Of a stretch of DNA of 64,000 bases, positions 53,985 to 63,781 are shown piece after piece. The stretch's first letter is position 1; each line of letters begins with the position of its first letter. The notes under the pieces were generated by a model, which ran no database searches, was not told the DNA's origin, and saw only the letters and a program-made list of their open reading frames with translations. Position numbers and translations under genes: made by a program. The DNA comes from Nitrobacter sp047149785 (GTDB taxonomy: Bacteria; Pseudomonadota; Alphaproteobacteria; Rhizobiales; Xanthobacteraceae), in contig NZ_BAAGBE010000001.1 in the NCBI RefSeq assembly GCF_047149785.1, positions 3,100,001 through 3,164,000 on the forward strand, read 5' to 3'.

Positions 53985-55376
53985 ATGACGATGACCACAG
54001 CCATGCCCGCAGGCAACGCCGGTGATCTCGAGGCGCGCTATGCGTCGCGCGCCGCGGTGGCGAGCTGGATCATGTTCGACTGGGCGGCGCAGCCCTATTT
54101 CACGCTGATCACGACCTTTGTCTTCGCGCCCTATTTCGCGACCTTCGTCGCGGCGACGCCGGCCGAAGGACAATCGCTGTGGGGATTTGCGACGGCCGCG
54201 GCCGGCATCGTGATCGCGCTGGCTTCGCCCGTGCTCGGCGCCATCGCCGATGCCAGCGGCCGGCGCAAGCCTTGGATCGCGGTCTTCGGCGCGCTGCTGG
54301 TGATCGGTTCCAGCCTGATGTGGATCGGCAGGCCCGGCGATCCGAGCGTGATCCTGCCGCTGCTGATCGCCTATGGCATTGCCACCATCGGCGTCGAATT
54401 CGCAACCGTGTTCAACAACGCGATGATGCCGTCGCTGGTGCCGCCTCACAAGATCGGGCGTTTGTCGGGAACCGGATGGGCTACCGGCTACATCGGCGGC
54501 ATCCTCAGCCTCATCCTGGTGCTCGGCTTCCTTGCCGCCAGTCCCGCAACCGGAAAGACGCTGTTCGGCTTGTCGCCGCTGTTCGGTCTCGATGCCGCAA
54601 CCCATGAGGGCGATCGCATCACGGGGCCGCTGACCGGCCTGTGGTTCATTATTTTTGTGTTGCCCATGTTCCTGTTGACGCCGGATTTTCCGGCCAGGCG
54701 TCCGGTGCGAGCGGCGCTGCGCGAAGGACTGATCGAACTGCGCAGGACGCTCGGCGAGTTGCCGAAACGGAAGTCGATGGCGACCTTCCTGCTCGCCAAC
54801 ATGATCTACACCGACGGGCTGGTCTCGCTGTTCGCGTTCGGCGGCATCTATGCCGCCGGCACCTTCGGCTGGCATACCATCCAGATCGGAACCTTCGGCA
54901 TCCTGCTCGCCGTTGCGGGCACGCTCGGCGCGTGGATCGGCGGCAAGCTCGACGACCGGATGGGTCCGAAATTCGTCATCGCCGCAAGCATGATCATCCT
55001 GTTGTCGGCGAGCGTGGCGATCCTGATGGTCGATAAGGATTCGATCCTGTTTATGAAGGTCGCGCCGCCCGTTCCCGGCGGCGGGTTGTTCGCGGCGCCC
55101 GCCGAGAAGGCCTATCTTATCCTCGGCTGCCTGATCGGCGGCGCCGGCGGTCCGTTGCAGGCGGCCTCGCGGTCGCTGCTGATCCGGCTGGCGCCGAAGG
55201 AGCGCATCGCGCAGTTTTTCGGATTGTTCGCGCTGACCGGAAAGGTAACGTCGTTTGTCGGCCCGCTGCTGGTCGGCCTCGTCACCATGGTCACCGCAAG
55301 CCAGAAGGCCGGCATGACGGTACTGATCCTGTTCTTCTTCAGCGGGCTTGTGCTGCTGTCGCGCGTGCGGGAGTGA
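53985..55376 (+). CDS. UMF1-type MFS transporter
   Basis: This 463-residue, twelve-segment permease of the Atg22/UMF1 branch has VASWIMFDWAAQPYFTLITTFVFAPYFATFV at the N terminus, SPVLGAIADASGRRKPWI (MFS motif A position), NNAMMPSLVPPHKIGRLSGTGWATGYIGGI and LAPKERIAQFFGLFALTGKVTSFVGPLLVG. Eukaryotic Atg22 exports amino acids from vacuoles; bacterial substrates are unknown. The start follows GGGACATATC at 53985. It is divergent from ggt. Confidence 0.85.
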   Translation: MTMTTAMPAGNAGDLEARYASRAAVASWIMFDWAAQPYFTLITTFVFAPYFATFVAATPAEGQSLWGFATAAAGIVIALASPVLGAIADASGRRKPWIAVFGALLVIGSSLMWIGRPGDPSVILPLLIAYGIATIGVEFATVFNNAMMPSLVPPHKIGRLSGTGWATGYIGGILSLILVLGFLAASPATGKTLFGLSPLFGLDAATHEGDRITGPLTGLWFIIFVLPMFLLTPDFPARRPVRAALREGLIELRRTLGELPKRKSMATFLLANMIYTDGLVSLFAFGGIYAAGTFGWHTIQIGTFGILLAVAGTLGAWIGGKLDDRMGPKFVIAASMIILLSASVAILMVDKDSILFMKVAPPVPGGGLFAAPAEKAYLILGCLIGGAGGPLQAASRSLLIRLAPKERIAQFFGLFALTGKVTSFVGPLLVGLVTMVTASQKAGMTVLILFFFSGLVLLSRVRE

Positions 55377-55418
55377 TGGCGACGGCGCGGGTCGGTTTCG
55401 GCGACGCGCCGCCCGCGC

Positions 55419-56399
55419 TCAATCCGCGTTGATCGTCCCCGACGGCGGGGATTTGTCGCCAAGCAGGACGCCGTTCACGACCAAACCATATTTCGATGTC
55501 GGCTGGTCATGGAATCGCTTGCGGGTTTCCGCGACCGAATCGACGAACCGCGGATCCTGCGGCCGCTCCTGGCTGTCCATGTAGGTCGCGATGTCCCATG
55601 CCTGCTGATCGCTCAGCGAGCCACCGAGACCGAGCGGCATGTTGGCCTTGATGAAGCCCGCGGCATTGTTGATCGAGGCCATTCCCGCGCCCCAGTTGAA
55701 CGAGCGCGGTCCCCATAACGGCGGGAACACGGTTTGGCCGTCGGCCGATTTCTGTCCCTGGCCGTCCGCGCCGTGGCAGAGCGAGCAATGCTGCGCATAG
55801 GCCTTGGCGCCGCGATCATAGTCCGCCGGCTGTTCCGGAGCTTTGAGCTTGGGATAGCCCTGACCTTTGACGACGACGCCGGTCGGGCCGCCTTTCGCCA
55901 GGAAGTAGGCGTAGCTCTCCAGCGCCACCAGCACCTTGTCGTTGAACGGCGGCGCCTTGCCGTTCATGCTGTAACGGAAGCAGCCTTGCAGCCGCTCCTG
56001 AAAGGTATTCACATGGCCGTTCTTGGCGCGATAGGCCGGGTAGAGAAGATAGGCGGCGCCGAGCGGCGCGGAATTCGGCTGGCGGCCGCGGTCGATGTGG
56101 CAGTTCGCGCAACTCAGGTCGTTGCCGACGAAGCCTTTCGCATTGTGCCGGGTGTCGTGAAAGATCGCCTCGCCGAGCCGTATCATGTCGCCGAACGGGC
56201 CGTGCGGAATGTCGCTGTCTGCGGGCGGCGTATAGGAGGGCCGGGCGGCTTCCGTTCTTTGTGCGGGAGGCTGCTCCGGCGTTGCGCCTGCGAGCGGCGC
56301 GGCGGCGCTGGCCGACAGCATGTATCCGATTGTGCCGGCGGTTGCGAGGACGAGAACGGCCGCGGCCGGGATCGAAGGAACAACCGGATTGCGTGTCAT
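55419..56399 (-). CDS. tsdA: Dihaem cytochrome c, probable thiosulfate dehydrogenase TsdA
   Basis: This 326-residue exported dihaem cytochrome has CANCH (97-101) and CSLCH (205-209) haem sites. The stretch around residues 70-150 (LGEAIFHDTRHNAKGFVGNDLSCANCH, PAYRAKNGHVNTFQERLQGCFRYSMNGKAPP) matches the TsdA pattern, with C140 as a candidate unusual haem ligand and NMPLG as the second-haem Met region. It has an N-terminal anchor or signal (AAVLVLATAGTIGYMLSA). TsdA oxidises thiosulfate to tetrathionate. Its ATG overlaps the stop of the upstream tsdB-like gene. Confidence 0.7.
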   Translation of the reverse strand: MTRNPVVPSIPAAAVLVLATAGTIGYMLSASAAAPLAGATPEQPPAQRTEAARPSYTPPADSDIPHGPFGDMIRLGEAIFHDTRHNAKGFVGNDLSCANCHIDRGRQPNSAPLGAAYLLYPAYRAKNGHVNTFQERLQGCFRYSMNGKAPPFNDKVLVALESYAYFLAKGGPTGVVVKGQGYPKLKAPEQPADYDRGAKAYAQHCSLCHGADGQGQKSADGQTVFPPLWGPRSFNWGAGMASINNAAGFIKANMPLGLGGSLSDQQAWDIATYMDSQERPQDPRFVDSVAETRKRFHDQPTSKYGLVVNGVLLGDKSPPSGTINAD

Positions 56400-57058
56400 G
56401 GCTTGGCTTCCTGGCTCTTGGGCGGTGCCGCCACGGGCAGGCTCTCATAGTAGGCGGCGACGCTCTTGATCTGATCGTCGGTCAGCTTGCTCGCGACATT
56501 GGCCATCACGCCCATCGGATCGTTCTTGCGCGAGCCGTCCTTCCACGAGCGAAGTGCCTTCTCGATATAGACGGCCCATTGTCCCGCGAGGCGTGGAAAG
56601 TCCGTCCCGACGCCGAGACCGGCCGCTCCGTGGCATTGCGCGCATCCGGGCAGGTCTTTCGACCAGTCGCCGGTCGCGGCGAGCTTCGCCCCGGCCGCGA
56701 TCACGGCCGCGTCGGCCGCCGCGGTCTCTGGCTTCGGCGTCGCCATGCCGGCATAATAGCGCGCTATCGCCTTTGCTTCATCGTCCGACAGGTCCGACGC
56801 GATCATCGTCATGATGCGATTCTTGCGCGTGCCGTCCTTGAAACTCGCGATCTGGCGACGGAGGTATTGTGCATTGAGACCGGCAAGGCGCGGCACGCCG
56901 GTTGTCGGCTGACCCTCTCCCTGCTCGCCGTGACACGGCGTGCAGGCTGCCGCACCACCCGGCGCAGCGCTCGTGGTGACGTTCTTTCCATTCGCCGCAA
57001 GCACCGGCAGCGCCGACATGCCAAGAAGCAGTAGTGCTCCGCCTGCCACCGATTTCAT
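56396..57058 (-). CDS. tsdB: Dihaem cytochrome c, probable TsdB partner
   Basis: This 220-residue periplasmic protein has two cytochrome c domains: CTPCH (39-43) and CAQCH (139-143), each followed by PRLAGLNAQYLRRQI / PRLAGQWAVYIEKALRSW and RKNRIMTMIA / RKNDPMGVMA. It has a cleavable signal peptide (GALLLLGMSALPVLAA). This duplicate-domain form fits TsdB, the electron acceptor of TsdA. The genes overlap by four bases, which supports a functional pair. Confidence 0.78.
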   Translation of the reverse strand: MKSVAGGALLLLGMSALPVLAANGKNVTTSAAPGGAAACTPCHGEQGEGQPTTGVPRLAGLNAQYLRRQIASFKDGTRKNRIMTMIASDLSDDEAKAIARYYAGMATPKPETAAADAAVIAAGAKLAATGDWSKDLPGCAQCHGAAGLGVGTDFPRLAGQWAVYIEKALRSWKDGSRKNDPMGVMANVASKLTDDQIKSVAAYYESLPVAAPPKSQEAKP

Positions 57059-57186
57059 CCGCTTTGCCCCTCAAGTTTTCATGTCGTCGGGAGAAGAAAA
57101 ACCGTAACGTCCGGAAAGGAAGGTCCGCAGTGTTTGCCGCCGAAAGATAAAAGTCGAGCCTCGCCTTGGTTCCGTGACGGCAAGCG

Positions 57187-58779
57187 TCAATGCCGGAAGT
57201 GCCTGATGCCGGTGAACACCATGGCGATGCCGTGCTCGTTGGCGGCCTTGATGACGTCTTCGTCGCGCATCGAGCCGCCGGGTTGAATGACGGCGGTGGC
57301 GCCGGCCTCGACGCAGGCAAGCATCCCGTCGGCGAACGGGAAGAACGCGTCCGAGGCCACGACCGAGCCTTTGGTCAGGGGCTCTGCGAGCTTTAAGTCG
57401 CGCGCCGCGTCCTCGGCCTTGCGAGCCGCGATTCGCGCCGAATCGACGCGGCTCATCTGCCCCGCCCCGATGCCGACGGTAGCGAGGTCCCTGGCATAGA
57501 CGATGGTGTTGGACTTGACGTGCTTGCCGACGCGAAACGCGAAGCGCAGATCGCGCATCTCGGCCTCGGTCGGCGCGCGCTTCGTCACGACCTTCAGCGG
57601 CATATCGTCGACGACGGCGTTGTCGCGGGTCTGCACCAGAAGCCCGCCCGCCACCGTCTTTGCGCTCACTCCGCGCGCGCGGGGATCGGGCAGGCCGCCT
57701 GCGAGCAGCAGCCGCAGGTTCTTGCGCTTGCCGATGATGGCGATCGCCTCCTCGGTCGCGTCGGGCGCGATGATGACTTCGGTGAAGATGCCGGCCACCG
57801 CATTGGCCGCATCAGCATCGAGCGTGCGGTTGAAGGCAATGATGCCGCCATAGGCCGAGGTGGTGTCGCAGGCGAGCGCCTTGCGATAGGCACTGGCAAG
57901 ATCCGCACCTTCCGCGACGCCGCACGGGTTGGCGTGCTTGACGATGACGCAGGCCGCGGTGCGCGCCGCATCGAATTCGGCGACGCATTCATAGGCCGCA
58001 TCGGTGTCGTTGATGTTGTTGTAGGACAGTTCCTTGCCCTGCAACTGCCGCGCGGTGGAGACGCCGGCGCGCCGCTCGGGCGTGCGGTAGAACGCGGCGC
58101 TCTGGTGCGGGTTTTCGCCGTAGCGCAGCGTCTGCGCAAGACGGCCGCCGACGGCGCGATAGTCCGGCGCGTCGGTCCCAAGCTGCGCCGCGAACCAGTT
58201 GGAGATCGCGGCGTCGTAGGCGGCGGTGCGCGCATAAGCCTTGGCGGCGAGGCGCTGGCGCAGCGTTTGCGTGGTTGCGCCGGCGTTGGCGGTGAGTTCG
58301 TCGAGCACCGCCTGATAGTCCTGCGGTTCGACCACGACCGCGACGTCGTCGTGATTTTTCGCGGCGGCGCGGATCATCGCCGGGCCGCCGATGTCGATGT
58401 TCTCGATGCAGTCCTCGTAGGCCGCGCCTTTGTCGACGGTCGCCTCGAACGGATACAGATTGACCACCAGCAGGTCGATCGGCGCGATGTCGTGATCCGC
58501 CATCGCTTTCGCATGATCGGCGTTGTCGCGGATCGCGAGCAGGCCGCCGTGCACCTTCGGGTGCAGCGTCTTGACCCGGCCGTCCATCATTTCCGGAAAC
58601 CCCGTCAGCTCGGAGACATCCTTCACCTTCAGCCCGGCCGCGGCGATCGCCTTGGCGGTGCCGCCGGTCGAGACCAGATCGATGCCGAGGCCGGCGAGAG
58701 CCCGCGCAAATTCGATCAGGCCGGTCTTGTCGGAAACGGAAAGCAGGGCACGCGTCACGTGGCGCGGTCGGTCGGTCAT
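57187..58779 (-). CDS. purH: Bifunctional AICAR transformylase/IMP cyclohydrolase
   Basis: This 530-residue enzyme catalyses the last two steps of IMP synthesis. It has an N-terminal MGS-like IMP cyclohydrolase domain (ALLSVSDKTGLIEFARALAGLGIDLVSTGGTAKAI, FPEMMDGRVKTLHPKVHGG) and a C-terminal AICAR transformylase (QLQGKELSYNNINDTDAAYECV, CVIVKHANPCGVAEG, SDAFFPFADG). The length is standard. Confidence 0.96.
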   Translation of the reverse strand: MTDRPRHVTRALLSVSDKTGLIEFARALAGLGIDLVSTGGTAKAIAAAGLKVKDVSELTGFPEMMDGRVKTLHPKVHGGLLAIRDNADHAKAMADHDIAPIDLLVVNLYPFEATVDKGAAYEDCIENIDIGGPAMIRAAAKNHDDVAVVVEPQDYQAVLDELTANAGATTQTLRQRLAAKAYARTAAYDAAISNWFAAQLGTDAPDYRAVGGRLAQTLRYGENPHQSAAFYRTPERRAGVSTARQLQGKELSYNNINDTDAAYECVAEFDAARTAACVIVKHANPCGVAEGADLASAYRKALACDTTSAYGGIIAFNRTLDADAANAVAGIFTEVIIAPDATEEAIAIIGKRKNLRLLLAGGLPDPRARGVSAKTVAGGLLVQTRDNAVVDDMPLKVVTKRAPTEAEMRDLRFAFRVGKHVKSNTIVYARDLATVGIGAGQMSRVDSARIAARKAEDAARDLKLAEPLTKGSVVASDAFFPFADGMLACVEAGATAVIQPGGSMRDEDVIKAANEHGIAMVFTGIRHFRH

Positions 58780-58943
58780 GGGCGGATCCTCTGTCTGAAG
58801 GAATACCTATGCCCAGGCGCGCGGCGGATATGTCCCGCGCTTCCCGATGGTGCTCCATCCAAGGTCGCCAGTCGCGCGAGCGAGGATTCGTTAGCAGCTT
58901 TTGCCGCCCTTCACAACGACCGGAAAAGGTCGAGTCGTACGCC

Positions 58944-60698
58944 TTACAGCGGCAATTCCGGCTGCCGGCTCGCACTGCGGCGGGCGTTGGTGGCGGTGGG
59001 CGAGGCGGCCGAACGGACGAAGCTCCATCGCACGCTGGGGGCTTCCCGCGCGTTCTGATGAATCACGATCTGCGCGGTGCGGCGCGGGCCGTCATTGCCG
59101 GCGAGAAACACGCTGTCTTCGAGGTGGACGCGGTCGTCGGGCGTCTCGAACGTCCAGACCTCGCGGTTTTGCAGCACCAGCATCACGCCGCGCGCATCGC
59201 TGAGGCGGCTCGCCTTGATCGACGGATGCAGATGGAAACGCAAGGCGTAATCGATCCGGCTGCCCTTCATGCGGCCGCCGGGCGCGGGCGCCAGCGTGTC
59301 CTCGCCCTCCAGCCGGGAGCCGTCGGTCGCCATCGTCAGCACGCGGCGATGGATCAGGCCGAACCGGGCAAGATAGCCGTCATGCGACGCCTCCAGCCGT
59401 TCGCCCTCCTCCACGATCTCGCGGGAGCTGTGAACATCGGCCGGGCCGCCGACGATCGGCACGCCTTGCAGCAGCCGTTTCATGGCCGATTGTTCGACGA
59501 ACCGGCACGACGACGTCGCATGGCAGGTCAGCGTCGAATGAGCCGGCGTGGTGCGCGCGAAGGTGCGCCAGTTGTCGCGGCCGGTCGAGGGCGTGCCGCA
59601 ATTGGTCACGATCCGGTTCAGACCGCAGGACAGCTCGAACGACAGGCACCCGGCATGCGCCTCTTCGCTGAGGTTCGACGGCGGCGGAGGTCCGGTATCG
59701 ACGATCAGCGTCGTCACGCCGGCGTCAAGCCGCTGGAAGCCGGTGTGCGGCATGTTGGCCATCGGCATGCCGCGGGTGTCGTCATAGGCCAGAAGCGTTG
59801 CCAGGAGATCGGACGGCGTGCCGCTCATGCCGTTGAACAGCGCGAAATTGCCGTCGCCGTGGCGGAAGAAGCGCAGCATCGGCATCATGCGGTCGATGGC
59901 GTTCAATAGCGCCGGCGGCGGTGCGATGTTGCGCGCGGCGAAGGTCTGCCTGAGCGGCAACAGGTCGATCAGCAGTTCGATCAGGGCGCCGGGATTGCGC
60001 GAGACATGGCCGCCGTCGGGCAGGATCTGCCGCCGCAATTCGTCGGACAGCTTGCGCGTCGCGGTGCGGATCGCGCGGGCCTGGTTGGCAAGACAGAGCG
60101 ATGCGTAGCACAGCGCGATCAGGACCTGGAGCCGAGCAACGCCGTCCGGAGCGTCATGCAGCCCGAAACGCAACAGGCGAATGTCGCGGGCGAGCGCGCG
60201 CAAATAGCGGCGATAGAATTTTCCGTCGGTGTCGCTGAGCACAAGCGGCGCTTGCGACAACAGCGAGATGACGCGGCGGGCCATCACATCGGCGCGTCGT
60301 CCCAGCGGCCGCCGGCGCACCGGATTCGACATCCAGTCGTCGACCAGCGATCGCGCATTGGCGCGCGTGATCGCGGTATCGGCGGCGCGCAGATGCCGCA
60401 GCCAGCCGAAACCCAGTAGCGCGGCCTCCCAATCTTCCGAAGGCGGTTCGAGATCGAAGATCGAGCGGGAATGGCAGGTGACGATCTTGCCCGCGAACAC
60501 GAAGCGGCCGGCATAGATCTCGGCGGCGCGGGTGGCGTCGGCCGTGCGCAGATCATGCGGCGCGATCATCAAGCGGTCGGTGCGGCCGGGCCACAGCCGC
60601 GACAGGGCGGCAGAGCCGCCGCCCGCGCGCGCGGCTGCCCGTCGAGCGAAACGGCGGAGAACCAGCGTTGAAATGCGTCTGCGATGAGCGACCGACAC
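58944..60698 (-). CDS. Heparinase II/III-like protein
   Basis: This protein of about 584 residues has an N-terminal alpha/alpha toroid (PSEDWEAALLGFGWLRHL, LARDIRLLRFGLHDAPDGVARLQVLIALCYASLCL) and a C-terminal heparinase II/III beta-domain (GRDNWRTFARTTPAHSTLTC, EASHDGYLARFGLIHRRVL, ALRFHLHPSIKA). A GTG start at 60698 (with AAGG) is chosen over an ATG in a non-conserved extension. Such proteins may act on cell-envelope glycans; the substrate is unknown. It is common next to rsmB and purH in this bacterial group. Confidence 0.85.
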   Translation of the reverse strand: MSVAHRRRISTLVLRRFARRAAARAGGGSAALSRLWPGRTDRLMIAPHDLRTADATRAAEIYAGRFVFAGKIVTCHSRSIFDLEPPSEDWEAALLGFGWLRHLRAADTAITRANARSLVDDWMSNPVRRRPLGRRADVMARRVISLLSQAPLVLSDTDGKFYRRYLRALARDIRLLRFGLHDAPDGVARLQVLIALCYASLCLANQARAIRTATRKLSDELRRQILPDGGHVSRNPGALIELLIDLLPLRQTFAARNIAPPPALLNAIDRMMPMLRFFRHGDGNFALFNGMSGTPSDLLATLLAYDDTRGMPMANMPHTGFQRLDAGVTTLIVDTGPPPPSNLSEEAHAGCLSFELSCGLNRIVTNCGTPSTGRDNWRTFARTTPAHSTLTCHATSSCRFVEQSAMKRLLQGVPIVGGPADVHSSREIVEEGERLEASHDGYLARFGLIHRRVLTMATDGSRLEGEDTLAPAPGGRMKGSRIDYALRFHLHPSIKASRLSDARGVMLVLQNREVWTFETPDDRVHLEDSVFLAGNDGPRRTAQIVIHQNAREAPSVRWSFVRSAASPTATNARRSASRQPELPL

Positions 60699-60836
60699 GC
60701 GCGCCTTGAAAGAGTGAGGATTCCCGCGAATCCCGGTGAATTTGAAGAGAACTCTCTGCGAATCCTTTTTAATCCGCAACGGCCGGCAACGCACTATCTT
60801 GAAATGTGGCGAATCCTCTCGGGCGCGCTCTGGAGG

Positions 60837-62189
60837 TCAACACTTCGTCAGGCGCGCCGCGTAGAAGCCGTCCAGTCCGCCAAGTCTGAAATCCTCGCGC
60901 GGCAAATGGCAGGGAAGGGTGCGCACATCGCCCGCTGTTGTCACGATATCCGTCAGTCCGGCGACGTCTGCCGCGCTGACCGGCACGCGCCGCGCCGCTG
61001 TGTCGGACGCGAGCAGCGCATCGACGACCTGTTCGCTCTCCTCGGGTTCCAGGGAACAGGTACAATAGATCAGCGTCCCGCCTGGTTTGAGCAGCGAGAA
61101 CGCTTTTTGCAGCAACCGGTTTTGCAGCGCTGTCAGCGCGGCGATGTCCGAATCCTGCTTGAGCCACGCCACGTCCGGATGACGGCGGATGGTGCCCGTC
61201 GCCGAGCAGGGCGCGTCGACCAGCACGCCGTCGAAGCCCTCGCCCGCGGCATCATCCTGCCATTCGACGGCGTCAGCGACGAGCGCGCGCGCGTTCAGCG
61301 ACAGCCGGTTGAGATTTTCGCGCAACCGCGCCACCCGGTTTGGCGACCGGTCGATGGCGGTCACGTCCGCTCCCGCCTGCGCGAGCTGCGCGGTCTTGCC
61401 GCCGGGCGCCGCGCAAAGGTCGACGATGCGCCGTCCTTTGAGATCGCCGAACAAACGCACCGGGAGCGCGGCGGCGGCGTCCTGCACCCACCACCGCCCT
61501 TCCGAAAATCCGGGCAGCATCGTGACCGGGCCCTGCAACGAGGTGCGCACAGTCCCGGTCGGCAAGGCCTCGCCGTGCAGCCGCGCCGCCCAGTGCGCCG
61601 CATCCGTCTTGACGGTGAGATCGAGCGGCGGTTCGTGGCCGATCGCCACGGCGATGGCCTTCGCGGTGCTCTCGCCGTAGTGCGCGATCCACCGCGCCAT
61701 CAGCCATGGCGGGACGTCGAGCGTCTCGGCGCAAACCTCATCGATCAGCGGCTGACCTTCACGCGCGCAGCGGCGCAGCACCGCATTGACCAGTCCCGCA
61801 TATTTCGCCGCGCGGCGGTCCGATTGCACCAGCCGCACCGACAGATCGACTGCGGCATGATCCGGCACGTCCATCCAGAGAATCTGCGCCGCGCCGATCA
61901 AAAGCGCGCTCTGGGCGCGCGGCGCATCGGTCGGGATGCCGCGATCGAGCAGCCGCGACAGCAAATGGCCGAGGGTTCCGAGGCGGCGAAGGATGGTTGC
62001 CACCAGACGCCGCATCAAGGCGCGGTCGCGATCGGCAAGCGCCTTCAGGCCGGGATGCGCGGCGGCGCCCTCGAGCTGTTCGTCGAGCGTGCGACGCTTG
62101 TGCAGGACGCCGTCGAGAATATCCGCAGCGATGCGCCGGGCCGCGAGGCCTGGAACCTCGGTGGGCGGTGCGAATCGGGTTGACGGCAT
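60837..62189 (-). CDS. rsmB: 16S rRNA m5C967 methyltransferase
   Basis: This protein of about 450 residues has a NusB-like N-terminal domain (LAARRIAADILDGVLHKRRTLDEQ, HLLSRLLDRGIPTDAPRAQSALLIGAAQILWMDVPDHAAVDLSV) and an SAM domain with DLCAAPGGKTAQLAQAG, VTAIDRS, the catalytic DAPCSATG and CTCSLEPEESEQV. It methylates 16S rRNA C967. The start at 62189 matches homologues; an ATG at 62220 is also possible. Confidence 0.92.
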   Translation of the reverse strand: MPSTRFAPPTEVPGLAARRIAADILDGVLHKRRTLDEQLEGAAAHPGLKALADRDRALMRRLVATILRRLGTLGHLLSRLLDRGIPTDAPRAQSALLIGAAQILWMDVPDHAAVDLSVRLVQSDRRAAKYAGLVNAVLRRCAREGQPLIDEVCAETLDVPPWLMARWIAHYGESTAKAIAVAIGHEPPLDLTVKTDAAHWAARLHGEALPTGTVRTSLQGPVTMLPGFSEGRWWVQDAAAALPVRLFGDLKGRRIVDLCAAPGGKTAQLAQAGADVTAIDRSPNRVARLRENLNRLSLNARALVADAVEWQDDAAGEGFDGVLVDAPCSATGTIRRHPDVAWLKQDSDIAALTALQNRLLQKAFSLLKPGGTLIYCTCSLEPEESEQVVDALLASDTAARRVPVSAADVAGLTDIVTTAGDVRTLPCHLPREDFRLGGLDGFYAARLTKC

Positions 62190-62375
62190 GAGACAGGCAT
62201 CGCTTAAGAAGGAGAACATGAATAATGCGTCCGCTGCGCGCGTGTCGCAGCGGAACGTCATTCGTGACATGCGAATATGCCAAATATAAGAATCGCCATC
62301 ATGTTCTTGCACCTCGAGCGTGATTTGCGACGGATGACATCGGAAATGCGATAACGGTGCCGATGGAGGATTGAG

Positions 62376-62591
62376 ATGGCGGACGAGCCCTCTGGGTTGG
62401 CGGATACCGGCGGCGCCGCGCGCAAATCCCTGACGCCGGCGGCCGCGCGTGCGCTTGCCGAAGCCGAAGCCCGCCGCGCCGCCGCGCCGACCGCTGTTTC
62501 CGCGGGACCAAAGGAGATTCATGGGCCGAAGGGCCCCGAGCCGACGCGGTTCGGCGACTGGGAGCGCAACGGCATCGCATCGGATTTCTGA
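62376..62591 (+). CDS. DUF1674/SDHAF4-like succinate dehydrogenase assembly factor
   Basis: This 71-residue protein has the hallmark C-terminal motif GPKEIHGPKGPEPTRFGDWERNGIASDF after an Ala-rich N terminus. SDHAF4 proteins bind flavinylated SdhA and help assemble complex II. No sdh genes are in the window. AGGATTGAG precedes the ATG. Confidence 0.85.
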   Translation: MADEPSGLADTGGAARKSLTPAAARALAEAEARRAAAPTAVSAGPKEIHGPKGPEPTRFGDWERNGIASDF

Positions 62592-62666
62592 GCGGATCGT
62601 CGTTTCCGCGTCGCTTGCAGCTTGCGCGGGCTTGCGGTGCGGCGCGACTCACTCTATTCTAGGAAT

Positions 62667-63251
62667 ATGTACCCATATATCAGAATAAATGCATCGTCGG
62701 GGCCGCTTCGACGCGCTCGGCGGTCGCTGGTTCTGCCCTGGATTTTCACCCTGGGCGTCGTGGCGGGCACGATGCTGCCGATTCGGAACTGGGTGCACTG
62801 GCCGGCTGCTGTCGTTAACCAAACGTCGCTGTCGTCCGAGGCCGATGCGCGCGCGATTTGGGCCCGCGCCGCCGGTTCTGGGCTGCGGCACCCGGTCGAC
62901 GTGGTCAGGACGATCGACGGCGATACCTTCGAAGCGGTCGTTCATCTCTGGCCCGGTCTCGACATGACGACGCGGGTGCGGCTGCGCGGCATCGACGCGG
63001 CGGAAATGAGGGCCGCATGTCCAGAGGAATTTCGGCTGGCGAAGGCCGCGAGCGCCGCCCTGCGCGATCTGCTCGGCGAGGGCGGCGTCACCATCTCCGA
63101 CATCGGGCCCGACAAATATAACGGGCGCGTCCTCGCCGATGCCGCTACCGCGCACACCCCCGACGTCTCGGCGGCGATGCTGGCGAGCGGTCACGCCCGC
63201 AGCTACCACGGCGGACATCGCGGAAGCTGGTGCAATAACGCAAGCCGGTAG
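62667..63251 (+). CDS. Membrane-anchored thermonuclease-like nuclease
   Basis: The 194-residue protein has an N-terminal hydrophobic anchor or signal (LVLPWIFTLGVVAGTMLP) and an SNase (OB-fold) core: DVVRTIDGDTFEAVVHLWPGLDMTTRVRLRGIDAAEM, with the expected Asp/Arg catalytic positions, and YNGRVLADA. It resembles the staphylococcal nuclease superfamily. AGGA lies before the ATG at 62667. Confidence 0.84.
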   Translation: MYPYIRINASSGPLRRARRSLVLPWIFTLGVVAGTMLPIRNWVHWPAAVVNQTSLSSEADARAIWARAAGSGLRHPVDVVRTIDGDTFEAVVHLWPGLDMTTRVRLRGIDAAEMRAACPEEFRLAKAASAALRDLLGEGGVTISDIGPDKYNGRVLADAATAHTPDVSAAMLASGHARSYHGGHRGSWCNNASR

Positions 63252-63262
63252 ATGCGTATCGA

Positions 63263-63781
63263 TCAGCGCCGCGTCACCACCACCGGCGTTCCGATCGAAA
63301 CGCGCCGATAAAGGTCATCGATGTCGTCGTTGTACATGCGGATGCAGCCGTAGGACACGAAATGGCCGACCGATTGCGGCCGGTTGGTGCCGTGAATGGC
63401 GTATTGCCCGCCGCCGGACAGCGTCATCGCCGCGACGCCCATCGGATTCGACGGCGAGCCTCCGGCGATCACGTCCGGAATGTTCGGATGGTCGCGCTTG
63501 ACGTCCGCCGGGGGCGCCCATGCGGGATTGCGATACTTGCCCTCGATGCGGGCGGTGCCCGCCCATTGCTTGCCGGCCTTGCCGACGCCGACGGGATAGC
63601 GGATCGCACGATCGGGATCGACGATCAGGTAGAGCCGGCGCTCGTTCGTTTTCACCACGATCGTGCCCGGCGCATAGTCGCCGCGGTAAACCACCATATC
63701 CGGCCGTGCCTCGGCCGATGCGATTCCGAGCAGACCCGCTCCGATGGTGACGGCAAGCGCCGCCGCAATTCTCGTCAACAT
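63263..63781 (-). CDS. L,D-transpeptidase (YkuD domain)
   Basis: This 172-residue periplasmic enzyme has a signal peptide (AAALAVTIGAGLLGIASAEA) and a YkuD catalytic domain: TIVVKTNERRLYLIVDPDRAIRYPVGVG, then YAIHGTNRPQSVGHFVSYGCIRMYNDD with the catalytic Cys in SYGCIRM and His in HGTNRP. It makes 3-3 peptidoglycan crosslinks or attaches lipoproteins. It is convergent with the nuclease gene. Confidence 0.93.
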   Translation of the reverse strand: MLTRIAAALAVTIGAGLLGIASAEARPDMVVYRGDYAPGTIVVKTNERRLYLIVDPDRAIRYPVGVGKAGKQWAGTARIEGKYRNPAWAPPADVKRDHPNIPDVIAGGSPSNPMGVAAMTLSGGGQYAIHGTNRPQSVGHFVSYGCIRMYNDDIDDLYRRVSIGTPVVVTRR

